Below are positions 11,202 through 22,200 of a stretch of DNA of 64,000 nt, one piece after another. The DNA is from Aquatica leii (lineage: Eukaryota > Arthropoda > Insecta > Coleoptera > Lampyridae). The DNA lies in contig CM069432.1 of assembly GCA_035610365.1 (NCBI GenBank), positions 171,924,035 through 171,988,034 of the forward strand. The letters run 5' to 3'. The notes under the pieces were generated by a model. It had not been told where the DNA came from, did not search any database, and was given only the letters and a program-made list of their open reading frames with translations. A program made the position numbers and the translations under genes. How positions within the stretch are numbered: position 1 is the first letter of the stretch; every line of letters begins with the position of its first letter.

Positions 11202-12941
11202 TAAAAGTGGAGAAAAGTGTTGTTTTTTAGCTCACTGAATTAATTTTATTAAGAAGGATTTTTTAGTAATGGGTTTTAATGTTTTAATAGTATTACTATA
11301 AAATTAGATAACTTCCTTAAATGGCAAAAAATAACAGCTATATTCAGCTTATATATCTCTTTTGGTGAAATAATGGAAACGAAAACACGAACGCTTTTGA
11401 AAAGAATGAAGTTACAATACAACCTGTGGTAGTTGTAAATAGTGATAGCATTTGAGAAAGAGAGAACAAATTAGTAATGTACCTACTCTACCAAAGTATT
11501 TATAGCGTTTCAAACATATATATTGCACGCGTTTAGCATTTCAAATCTCAAGAACAGCTAGAATAATTTTAACAGTATCCTACAAATTTTGCTTTTCATA
11601 TTTACAGCTAAAAACCTTAAAATAAAAAAAAAATTGCACGAACTGTTATTTGGTACTTAGTTATATTATTTAGAACAATGACGAGCTTTTTTTCAGCTAT
11701 AGAATTTTCTAAACTTACCTAAATTTAAAAAAAAATTTAATTATATAGAAGCATTAAAAGTTATATACCTACTTATTGTTAGTATAAAGTCAAAAACAGA
11801 GCATATACGATATGTTTTACAATTTCTATCGACTTGAATTATAATATAAGGTACACCTTAGGGACTATAATTTGAGCTATAAATATTGTAGATTGAGTTG
11901 GTACTTAAAAATACTCTTGTGACTCTATTATAATAACATAATAATACTATAACTCTAACCTAATTTAACCTACGACAATCTAAGTTTACGTAGTGTAACA
12001 TAATCTAACCGACCTTAACTTACAACGTCGATATTTTCTCACACGTTAGTCAATAATACTTGCCGTTTTGGTCAAAAGTACGTGATTAAATCATTGTATC
12101 TGAAGTGTAAAATTTATTCAAATTCGACGTTAATGGTTTCTTTTGTTACTCACAAAAACTACGTCGATCTTTTACCACGACCAAGTAAAATCATTCAGCG
12201 CGAAATTTAATGGTCCATAAAAGAAGTAAAGGAAATATTTAGATGTATGCAAATCTAAAATGCCATTTATTAGGCACATTTTTGTTATTTAAACAAACAA
12301 AAAGGATTTTCATCACGTTTTAAACTGTCATTTCGTTTGTCGAATTTTGTACATAGATTAAATAAATCTTCTATTTTCATCTTATGTTACGATTTTTTGT
12401 AACCACCCCTTGATTGCGCCGTCTACAAAGGGTTTTCAAAAGTGAAAATACTTTCAGTAAACTCCCTATATGTGATTTAGCCAATGAATTCTTTTCCTGT
12501 ATTATCACACAATGTCTTACATCCAATTATATTTATATCAAGTCTCATAAAAAGAAACGATTGGATGAAGTAGTAATTTATTAATTAAATAATTAATGTA
12601 AGTTCAATGCTAAATTGCTATAATTACACATTGTGCAAATACAAATTTCCACAGCTGATCTGTCTTAAAACCTTTTTTGTTTACTCTTGAGGTTATAACT
12701 ATTAAAACAAAATAAGAAAAAAAAACATTTAAAAAATACTGCGTATTAGAACAAAAATTAATTGATGTATTGTAATAATTTTTTTTTGTATTAATTATAT
12801 ATACAGTGCACGCCGCTTCTTAGAATCATAGATAATAACAATCGGGTAATATTACATGGAAAAAACACCGTTTATAATAATCATAATTTCGGTTTATTTT
12901 ATCAATTTTTTTCTCAAGTGTGTTACTATCAATGAAGTATA
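11202..12941. other. AT-rich non-coding stretch
   Basis: No exon, repeat unit or element end is recognised between the Harbinger fragment and the hAT element. Confidence 0.55.
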
Positions 12942-12949
12942 TACTAACT

Positions 12950-14625
12950 CAAGAGGGCCAACCTGCGGCTCGCGACCCACATGCGGCTGTTTGAGGGATT
13001 ATTAGTGAGATCCCTGTTTATTTTTGTATAATATTTAAAAAAAATATTATGTGTTTCAAAATGTCCTTTAAATTACTGGCAACAAATATGAAAGTTGTTT
13101 CGCAAATTCCCATCTCGAGACACACAATCGAACGACGCATAACTGCAGTTAATACATCTCTTGAATATAATTTAAAAATGACAGATATCAGAGATCTTTT
13201 GCAATTGGCAGTTTTCATACGTTTTCTTTCACTTAACTTTGTTAAAGAAGAATTATTAGATTTGGTAGCACTTCAAGAGTCAACCCGCGGTGTCGATATT
13301 AAAAATGTATTAGATTCCGTAATGAAAACTTTTGATGCCCCTCTTAATAAACTTGTAAGCATTGTAACTGATGGAGCTCCGGCAATGCTGGGTAAAAAAT
13401 CGGTCTTTATGGGCTTTTAAGAGACGATTCTCAAATTTTACAACTCATGCCGATTCACTGCATAATTCACCGAGAACATCTCGTTACAAAATATTTAAAA
13501 TATCCTAATGTTATGAAAACAGTCTTACATTGTAAATTACATTCGCACCGATGCAAAAAATCATCGACAATTCAAAAATTTTCTTGAAGAATTAAAGGAC
13601 GAAGAACTGCTAAATAACATTAATGTATTTTGCATTGCTAGATGGTTATCTAGCTACAACGTATTAAATGGATTTGTTTGATCCGATAACTGCATTTCTA
13701 AAAGAAAAGAAAATAACCTATTCAGAATTAGACGATGACGAGTTGTTACAAGACTTAATGTTTTTGACTGACATGGAACCTTTGCAAACGCTGAATTTAC
13801 CATTGCAGGAGAAAGATAAAATAATATCTTACCTATCACAGTGTATATTTAGTTTTCAAACTAAATTACAAGTGTTTCAAAAGGACATTAAAAATACGAC
13901 GTTTTGTCATTTTCCTCAAATTAAAAAAAATTGTTCCAATATTAAACAAGAAAAACTCAACGAGTACATATAATAAAGCTGGAAAGAATATTGACGGAAT
14001 TCCAAAATAGATTTCAAGACTTGAAATATTTTAAATCGTTTCATGATTTTTTTCTGAATCCATTTGAAATTAACATAATTCAAGGTGAGTTTTCAATTTC
14101 CAATATAACTATGACTCAAAAAGCATCTGGAGAATTAGAATTAATAGAGAAGCAAAAAGATCAAGCTCTACAATTAAAATATAAGTCGACGCCGATTACA
14201 GAATTTTGGAAATTTGTATCAGAATTGAAGTATCCTGAATTAAAAGAGGCTATGTCGAATTATTTCAATATTCGAAGCAACGTACTTATGTAGGTGAATC
14301 ATTTTATTCCACTTTAAAATTTGTAAAATCCAAACACCGATCAGTATTAACTAACCAGCATCTCAAAGAATTACTGAGAGTGCTGTCATGAATTATTCAC
14401 CAAATTTTAAAGATTTATCAAGAGAAGTAAAGTAAATGTGTTTAATTTTTAATATTTAAATTCAATACATATAGTTTGTACTTTTATTTATATGCTTTCA
14501 GTAAATATAATTTCTCTAAAAAATAAATTTTTAATACCTTTTAAATATGTGTTTAATTGCGGTTCGCGAAAAATTTCAAATTTTGAAAAATAGCTCGGAC
14601 TATCAAAGAGCTTGGCTACCCCTAT
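12950..14625 (+). mobile_element. Broken hAT element (GTF2IRD2/ZBED-like transposase)
   Basis: Element of about 1.68 kb. The left end starts CAAGAGGGCCAACCTGCGGC and the right end is AGCTTGGCTACCCCTAT, weakly inverted relative to each other as in diverged hAT ends. The flanks tactaact (12942-12949) and aactaact (14626-14633) agree at 7 of 8 bases, the 8-bp duplication expected for hAT. Transposase remnants lie inside in the same orientation. The flanking copies have drifted and the reading frame is interrupted, so the element is inactive and of moderate to old age. Confidence 0.8.
13049..14390 (+). pseudogene. hAT transposase pseudogene
   Basis: Three blocks in order match hAT transposases of the GTF2IRD2/ZBED group. 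13049-13420 reads through RDLLQLAVFIRFLSLNF and LNKLVSIVTDGAPAMLGKK (the catalytic-core TDGAPAM motif), and continues in another frame with LMPIHCIIHREHL. 13668-13973 covers the middle. 13991-14293 contains EFQNRFQDLKYF and YPELKEAMSNYF. After the stop codon near 14290, GESFYSTLKFVKSKHRSVLT (the C-terminal dimerisation helix) is still legible to a stop near 14390. The N-terminal BED finger is missing, and there are frame changes near 13420 and between 13450 and 13670. Not functional. Confidence 0.8.
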
Positions 14626-14637
14626 AACTAACTAGAG

Positions 14638-15760
14638 AAACCACTTCGTATATAAAAACGAGCCGTTGATATCCCCAATGCTTTCGGGCAAAAACGCATA
14701 AGGTCGAACACGTTTGAAAAGTAGAAGTAAAATTAAACCTTGTATGAAAACAATTGGCATATTTCTTAAACTAAAAATACATATTGTTGCGTATTTATTT
14801 ATTAAAAACTAATTTATTTAAACGATTAAAAATTATGTTTACTTATTCTAGAAATATGTACACTTTTAAATTAACCGAACTAATTAAATCTAATAATATT
14901 TAATGAAAACACTTACACGAATTTATGTATAACCGTTGTATAACACTATCAGTTAAGATAAGATAACGTCCTCGGATTTCACACTTGTTTACACTTTAAG
15001 TCACGTTCACTCGATTCGGTATACACTGTTATTTATTTAAAACTTCGCACGTGCTAATCACTTATGTATCTTCACATGAATAATCTTCTTAATACTGCTG
15101 CATTTGCTTTACGGCAATAACTGACCTACGATCTGTATCGTCGCTATATATACACATACCGAAATCCTTCTCGAGCGTTCCCTCTTTTTCGGTACATCTT
15201 CTAGAAGGTTCTTGCATTTGCAAATAATTTCTCGAACGTTTCAATATCATTAAAAATAAAATATAAAATGATGTATTTTTAAATAAAATAAATTTAGTAA
15301 ACTTAAATTAACTTCTTAAATCTATTGGAATTACTACATTCTTAAAATAACAACATTTATGGTTTTGCAGTAAGTTTTCAATCAAAATCAAAAATATATA
15401 TTAATTATTTAAACAGTTAATTTTCCGCTCATGTGACACGCTTCCAAACGTCTTTGTAATTGGGTAATATAATTTTTAATGGCATTCTACTTATTTTAAC
15501 GGTTGCCGCAAGATTAGTTTTTACCTCTTTCCGTTTATAAACACTTTTATTGTAGATAAGTTAAGATTATTAGATTTATTATTAAATGCACTTTAAGCAA
15601 CTACAATTGACAAAATTAAAATTGTCGAATGTAATTCAAAAGCTACAAATCGCTTAAGTATACACGATAGTTTGCTTTTTTGCCCGGATGAATTCGGGAA
15701 ACGCAAAATACTACCGGACCGACTTCGTAACCATACTAGCATACGAAGTGATGCCTCCAG
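14638..15760. repeat. Possible older inverted-repeat element around the solo LTR
   Basis: CACTTCGTAT near 14642 and CGGGCAAAAACGCA near 14686 have mirrored partners on the right (TGCTTTTTTGCCCG near 15674, ATACGAAGTG at 15741-15750). The pairing is only in short blocks and no target duplication was found, so this is a weak call. At 15722-15749 the right side holds ACTTCGTA, a 12-bp spacer, then TACGAAGT. Confidence 0.3.
14785..15243 (-). repeat. Solo LTR of the gypsy family
   Basis: 459 bp, TG...CA bounded (TGTTGCG... to ...GTTTCA), clearly homologous over its length to the LTRs of the element at 18230-24898 but diverged at many positions. It is flanked by ATAT on both sides (14781-14784 and 15244-15247), a 4-bp target duplication like that of the complete element. 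A solo LTR of this kind arises by recombination between the two LTRs of an inserted copy. Older than the 18-24 kb insertion. Confidence 0.9.
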
Positions 15761-16666
15761 TAGTTATTATATTATACCTCATTGGTTACTATACATAAAC
15801 AATAACATATGCATGAATTTTTTAGCTGAATTTTAACAATACGCTTCAAATACCTACGCTTGTTTAGAGTGATTTTATCATTGTACCCTAAAAATACTTG
15901 TTTGCTAGCTTTATTTTTGTATTTATTTTTAGTGTCAGCAAATTACTGAGAAGCAATGTGTAGTTCTTAGAACAGTAAATTAATCATACGTTATTTTTTT
16001 TTTATTAACGGTGTCAACAAACTACACGGAGAGAAAAGTTTACTGTAATAAAGCAAAAATAGCTATATTTCATGCAAATAGGCTGTTGGTTTTGAGTCAA
16101 GTCGATGTACGCTTAAATAAAGCTTTCATTTTATTACAACAAATATTTTGAAAAAGAATTGTATAGATTTTATAATATATCAATCTAAGAAAACATCGTT
16201 TTCTTTTATCATTCAAAAGTTGCTTAATGTGATCGTAGAGAAGAACAATAGTTATGACAAGTACTGCTTTTTCTTATCTCTGTTGATTGTTGCGTTTTAT
16301 CATAAATTGGTTTAATAGTAATAACACTTCGTATTAATTTAAGCACGCAGTGTCATAATGTTTGCTTTTGTGCAGCTTCAGGGTATGAATGATTTCAGTA
16401 AATATACACATAGTTTAAACGTATTTATTTGCTAAATTCAAAATAAATGTGTTATATTTTATCATCACTACAGTTTATGGTTTAATCCTAGATTACATTA
16501 AAATTTATAATTATTGATAATATTACTGATCCAAATAATACTGTCCTTGACACCAATATGTACACGCATCAGCATTAATAGTATGTTACACTTAGAATAT
16601 TAGTCGAATCTACACCATCCGAGTTAAATAATCTTCTTGTAACTTTTGGAAAGTTATTTTTTTCTG
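15251..16666. other. AT-rich non-coding stretch
   Basis: Apart from the possible element end near 15665-15760, nothing is recognised here. Confidence 0.5.
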
Positions 16667-16993
16667 TCAAAGGGTTCTCCAACTACTAAACTTTACAATC
16701 AACTCAAATTCACCTTCCTTAAATATGTCCAAATCATTTTCCGTTAGGCACACAAGGGATGTAACATCAATTTCTTGTTCTAAAAGAAAAGCAAATGCAC
16801 GATAATGTCATACATGCCAAAAAATGTGCAAGCTTTGCGACATAATTCTAACATATAACGACAGTGAACAATATTCAAAATCAGAGTCAATACTTACTTG
16901 TAAGTTTCTGATAGTTTCCAATCATTCACTAATTGATGTAGTGAGTTATAGATTATATGCTGCAAGCAACTTGTTATAAAATGATGGATCCAT
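16667..16993 (-). pseudogene. SAM-like small protein fragment, two candidate exons
   Basis: On the minus strand an ATG at 16993 opens MDPSFYNKLLAAYNL. In a shifted frame it continues SLHQLVNDWKLSETYK up to a GTAAGTA donor near 16899. After a spacer ending in a pyrimidine-rich TTTTCTTTTAG, 16779-16667 reads EQEIDVTSLVCLTENDLDIF, then KFSSWRTL and a stop. The pattern (W-x-L-x-x-x-x, E-x-x-I-D-x-x-x-L-x-x-L-T-E-x-D-L) is that of a SAM-type helical domain as found in multicopy insect proteins. The first part has an in-frame stop and the two parts do not join in a single phase, so a decayed copy is likelier than a working gene. Function unknown. Confidence 0.35.
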
Positions 16994-18225
16994 GTCGTAT
17001 AGTTCCAAACAAAAAACTGTCGGAGTCACGGTACACATTAATTTATCTTTGCCACAGCTTTAGCAAAAAGTTTAGCACATATTGCAAACCTTAACTTAAA
17101 TTAAATTGCTGATACCTTATTTTAGACCAGCGTGGAACAAATATTGATAACATAAATGCTTACTTGAAATGCCTAGTTGTGGTTTCGCAGTAATTTATTA
17201 CGTACTTTAATCGCTGATATGATTTCTTATAATAATTAGTTGAATTTGATCAATTTGTAGTCTAATTTTAACAAAAACTTTTTACTTGTATCATTATCAT
17301 TATGAATGATTTAATAAAAACATGTTTGGATTGCAATAAGAAATTTAATTTAAGTTTTAGAACATGTAGGTTTAATTTTATTTGAATGTGAATCAATTTT
17401 AGAAAAAAACCAAATGCTTTAAATATGAAATTGTAATGATTAAATTCAGCATAATATTACTCTCCGTGTATATATATAGGTCAGTAATTTTCGATTTATT
17501 TGGTTCAAAATTTTGATTTTTTTAAACGTTTTATCAAAATTTTTAGTTTGACATTTTTTGCTGTTATTGATGCTATGATTTCATCTTCTAATTTAACAAC
17601 TTGTTAATCAGATACACGCTGTATGTATTTACTGCTTTCTAACCAATAAACCTTTATTTGTTTTTTTCTGAATTTCGGATATTATCATTCGGTTATTGCT
17701 ATCAAAAATCCACAACAATAAAATGGAAAATATAATAAATAAATAAAAGATTAGTCATTACTAAAACTAAGTGTCGAATCTGCTCGATACACACTAATGA
17801 AGCTTCAAATGTACATATACAAACAGGATGAAATACAATGTCTACAATTACAATGTGGTAAAACTAAATATGAATATAAAGCCGCATTTTTACATCAATC
17901 ACTATTTTCATCGATATCTTGATAGTTGAACCTACTTTAAAATAAAATAGGGTTTCTTGATAAGAAAAGTTTTTTTCACGTTTCCGTAATAATTATTGAG
18001 CAAATTTTATTTAAAGTCGAAACTTTAGTACTGTTTTTTGGGTGTTTTGTTTTGACTTTGGTAAAGACTTAAATATTGCTATTCGGTTTACAGTAATACT
18101 AATTTTAATCAGCAAATGTTAAATTCTAACTTCAACAGCTGTTGATAGGTTGGGTTTTTAAAATTAGCGCTTATTCTACATTATTTACGTCTTTATCTAC
18201 ATGGTCTACATCTTACATTATATAC
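16994..18225. other. AT-rich non-coding stretch
   Basis: Nothing recognised between the SAM-like fragment and the target duplication of the gypsy element. Confidence 0.5.
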
Positions 18226-18229
18226 GTAT

Positions 18230-18676
18230 TGTAACGAATTTATTACTTAAAAAAACTAATTTATTTAAACGATTAAAACTACGTTTACTTTTATAGAAAT
18301 ATGTATACTTTTAAATTAACGGAACTAATTAAATCTAATAATAAAAACACTTACACTATAATTTATGTATAACGGTTGTATAACACTTAAGATAAGATTA
18401 GATAACGTCCTCGGATTTCACAGCTGATAGTCACGTTCACTCGATTTATTTAAAACTCCGCACGTGCTAATCACTTATTTATCTTCACTTGCTTATTTAT
18501 TTAATACTGCATGCATTCACATTCCAGCAATAACTGACCTACGATTTCCGTCTTCGGCTTTTATAGACATCAGCGAATTCTTCTCGATCGTTCCTCACTT
18601 TTCGCTATATTTTCTAGAAACTAGATAACAGTTCTAGAAGGCTCTTGCATTTGCAAGTAATTTCTCGGACGTTTCA
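18230..18676 (-). repeat. 3' LTR of the gypsy element
   Basis: 447 bp, TGTAACG...GTTTCA. Identical by eye to the other LTR except for two extra A residues in an A-run near 18250. Left flank GTAT. Confidence 0.95.
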
Positions 18677-18690
18677 CTGCCCCTTCTTAG
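18677..18690 (-). other. Polypurine tract of the gypsy element
   Basis: Immediately next to the 3' LTR the minus strand reads AAGAAGGGGCAG, the usual position and composition of the plus-strand DNA primer in LTR elements. Confidence 0.7.
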
Positions 18691-18742
18691 GACTGTTCTG
18701 TCCCAGAACAGGAGACTGGATGCGACACCGGTAAAAGGGATC

Positions 18743-19246
18743 GTGGCGATAGCGGCAGCTTCCTCCATTTCGGCAACTTCCTTGACCATAAAAGTAACAG
18801 TCAATGGACTTTTCCTGACCCAATACTCTCCTCGGTTGGTAACTACAGACCAACACTTGAACGCCTGTTCCTCGGAAGACGACCTCCAACATGTTTCTTC
18901 GAACGGTCCTCCAATTCAATTGGTCTAAGCCACAACCAAGCTTGGGTACTGCCAATTTCTTAACATGATGGAACTCCATTTGTCTCTTGAGACTCCATAA
19001 TGTTCGCCACAGATCTTTGTATAACGGCTTGACACGTGAGTATTTCTTGGTGACCAGATAGAAAACGAAGCGTCCGTCACCACGTAGTCCTAAAACTTTT
19101 CCGACTGCCGGTTGCTGTCTTCGTAATTCATCTAGCTGTCCAAACTTCTTTTTAAACACGACTGCAACCCCTTTGGACATGTCAAGCTCCTCGCTCACGC
19201 AATGTGCGATGGCGTAATCTTTTTGTGTCTGGAACAGGTCTTGTTG
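18743..19246 (-). other. Macrodomain (TARG1/OARD1-like) plus CCCH finger at the end of pol
   Basis: Downstream of the integrase GPY/F module, the polyprotein contains about 140 residues aligning with the macrodomain of TARG1/OARD1, an ADP-ribosyl-acyl hydrolase. The segments are AIAHCVSEELDMSKG, VAVVFKKKFGQLDEL (human: [20 protein letters not shown], KKKFG), GRFVFYLVTKKYSRVKP (human: GRYIYYLITKK...KP) and KLAVPKLGCGLDQLNW (human: LSMPRIGCGLDRLQW). The lysine and aspartate used for catalysis in TARG1 (T-K-K and G-C-G-L-D) are both present. After the domain comes C-x7-C-x5-C-x3-H, a CCCH-type zinc finger as in RNA-binding proteins. The seen facts are the motifs and their position. Removal of ADP-ribose marks by the element, for example against PARP-based host defence, is inference. 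Confidence 0.85.
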
Positions 19247-22200
19247 TTCCTCGGTGGTAACTCCGAACCTAGCTTTTAAAGAACCTCCGTATAAGTTCAT
19301 AAACTTTTCGAACTTCATTTCTTCGATTGGATTCCTGGTTCTGCTACTTATTACTCTGGTTCGGACCTGAACTTGCGGATTGTGGTTATCGCCAGCAAAC
19401 GGGGCTAGACGATCGACGTGGACCACTTTTGGCTTGCCTCTGGGCGGTTTTCGGATGCGGTATATAACGTCGTTAATACGCTGCACGACTTCATAGGGGC
19501 CCTCCCATTGCCTTTGCAGCTTCGGCGACAAACCACGTCTCCTTTGAGGGTTATACAACCAGACCATATCGCCAGGTTGAAACCCACCATTTTGCGCCTT
19601 GACGTCATATCTTGTTTTCATCCTGTCGCTGGCAATTTGCGTGTTTTTACGGACCTCTTCATGTACTTTGTCCAACCTCTTGGCCAGCTTGCTGACGTAA
19701 TCTTCTCCAGCAACTTCTTCTTCCGGTCTTCGCCCAAATTGAAGATCGCATGGTAATCTTATCTCACGACCGAGCATGACACAGGATGGTGTTTGGCCTG
19801 TGGTTTCGTGAACGGATGATCGGTATGCCATTAAGAAAAGGTGCAAGTACTGATCCCAGTCCTTTTGGTGTTCGGACACTACCTTGGCTAAGTACTTGCC
19901 CATTGTTCGATTCATCCGTTCAACCATGCCATCAGACTGAGGATGAAGAGGCGTTGTCCTAGTCTTTTAATTCCTAACAGTCGGCAAACTTCTTGAAACA
20001 GCCCAGACTCAAAATTGCGGCCTTGATCGGAGTGTAATTCCAACGGAACTCCAAACCGGCAGAAAAACTCCTTTACTAATACGTCTGCGACTGTAGCTGC
20101 TTCCTGATTGGGTATGGCGTAAGCCTCCGTCCATTTCGTGAAATAATCCATCGCCACCAGAATGTATTTATTTCCCGAATCGGATTCTGGGAACGGCCCT
20201 GCGATGTCAATCGCTACTCTTTCCAAAGGGCTTCCTACGTTGTATTGTTTCATGGGTGCTTTGCGCTTTCTCGCTGGACCATTTCCTGAAGCGCAGACTA
20301 TGCATTTACGGCACCATTTCATGACGTCCTCTTTGCAGTTCATCCAGTAGAATCGTTCTCTCACTTTACCCAACGTCTTCTTAATGCCAAAGTGTCCTCC
20401 TGATGTCCCATCGTGGAGATGCTTCAACACTTCGGTCACCCTGCTTTTCGGCACTACCAGCTGTAGTTTGTTTCCCGTGCCCTCGGCACTTTCTAGGGAT
20501 CGCTTAAGAAGACCGTCTTCTACTATCAAGGAGTCCCACTGCGCCCAGTACGCTTTGATATTTTTGCCCAAAGCACTCACTTCTTCCCAGGTTGGTCGTC
20601 GGCCGCTTTCTTTCCAGTCGAGGAGTAGTCTTATTTCAGGATCGTCTTCTTGTTCGCGACGTAACTGCTCAGGTTCCCACTCATCATCAACCATAGCAGT
20701 TCTCCGGAGGCATTCGACTTTTTCTTCCAGTCGCGAACAATGGCTGCAGTCCGCCGGACATGGTCTTCTGGATAAGGCATCAGCGTTCCGATGACTGCTT
20801 CCGGCACGGTGTTCTGTGTCGTAGTCATACTCTTGCAGTCTCTCGATCCATCTTGCTACTTGTCCTTCTGGGTTACGGAACTGCAGTAGCCATTTTAAAG
20901 CGGCGTGGTCTGTTCTCAGTAAAAATCTTCGTCCATACAAATACTTGTAGAAATGTTCGATGGACTTAACGACTGCTAACAGCTCCCTCCTAGTCACGCA
21001 ATAATTCCTTTCTGGCCTAGACAAAACCTTGCTAAAGTACGCGATCACCTTTTCTTGTCCATCTTGAACCTGCGAAAGGACCGCGCCTATGGCCATATTG
21101 CTTGCGTCGGTATCCAAAACAAACTTTCCATCTTCTCGTGGATAACTCAAAATCGGCGAAGTGACTAGGGCCTGTTTTAGTTGATTAAAAGAATTTTCGC
21201 AGTCTTCATTCCATCTAAATTCTGCTTTTTCTTCGGTTAGTTTTGTCAATGGTTTGGCAATATTGGCAAATCCGGGGACAAATCTTCTATAATAAGTGCA
21301 CAACCCAAGGAAACTTCGGACCTGATGTTTGTCGATCGGTCTTGGCCATGCTTGCACTGCTCGGATTTTGTCCGGGTCAGCCCTTACTCCGTCTCTAGAT
21401 ACGACGTGGCCAAGGTATTGACTTCCTTCTAAATACGTGGCACTTCTTTGGGCTCAGTTTAAGGTTAGCCCCACGTAATCTCTGGAACACTTCCTTCAAG
21501 TTGTTTAAGTGCTCTTCAAACGACCTTCCAACCACGATCACGTCGTCCAGGTAAACCAAGCACGTCTTCCAAGACAATCCGCGCAAGATGGTCTCCATCA
21601 AACGCTCGAACGTTGCAGGAGCGTTACACAGGCCGAAGGGCATTACAGTGAACTGCCACAAACCAGTTCCGATCGTAAAAGCTGTTTTCTCACGATCCTT
21701 GGGTTCTAATTCTACCTGCCAGTATCCACTCTTTAAATCTAACGTAGAAAACCACTGGGATCCTGACAGGGTGTCTAGCGTATCGTCAATTCTGGGTAAA
21801 GGGTAGCTGTCCTTTTTGGTCACGTCGTTTAGCTGCCTGTAGTCTACGCAAAACCTCGTTGATCCATCCTTCTTCTTCACGAGTACCACTGGGGATGCCC
21901 ATGGACTACTTGAAGGTTCAATCACGCCTTCTCTCTCCATATCCGTAATTATTTGTTCGGCTTCTTCTCTTTTCGCCAAAGGAAGTCTGCGTGGATGTTG
22001 TCGTATCGGCCGAGCGTCTCCGGTATTAATTTTATGTTTCACCACGTTAGTTCTTCCTTTGGAACCACTCTCCAGCGCGAACACATCTTGGTACTCTTGG
22101 ATCAACACTTTAACTTTAGCCAGCTGGTCTTGGCTGAGGTTTTGGCATTTGGTGGTAAGAATGTCCAATAGATGTTGTGGACACTTCTTCGGCGGCGTAT

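Noticed and set aside
13018-13218. Antisense frames over the hAT pseudogene
   Set aside because: Shadows of the plus-strand transposase remnant.
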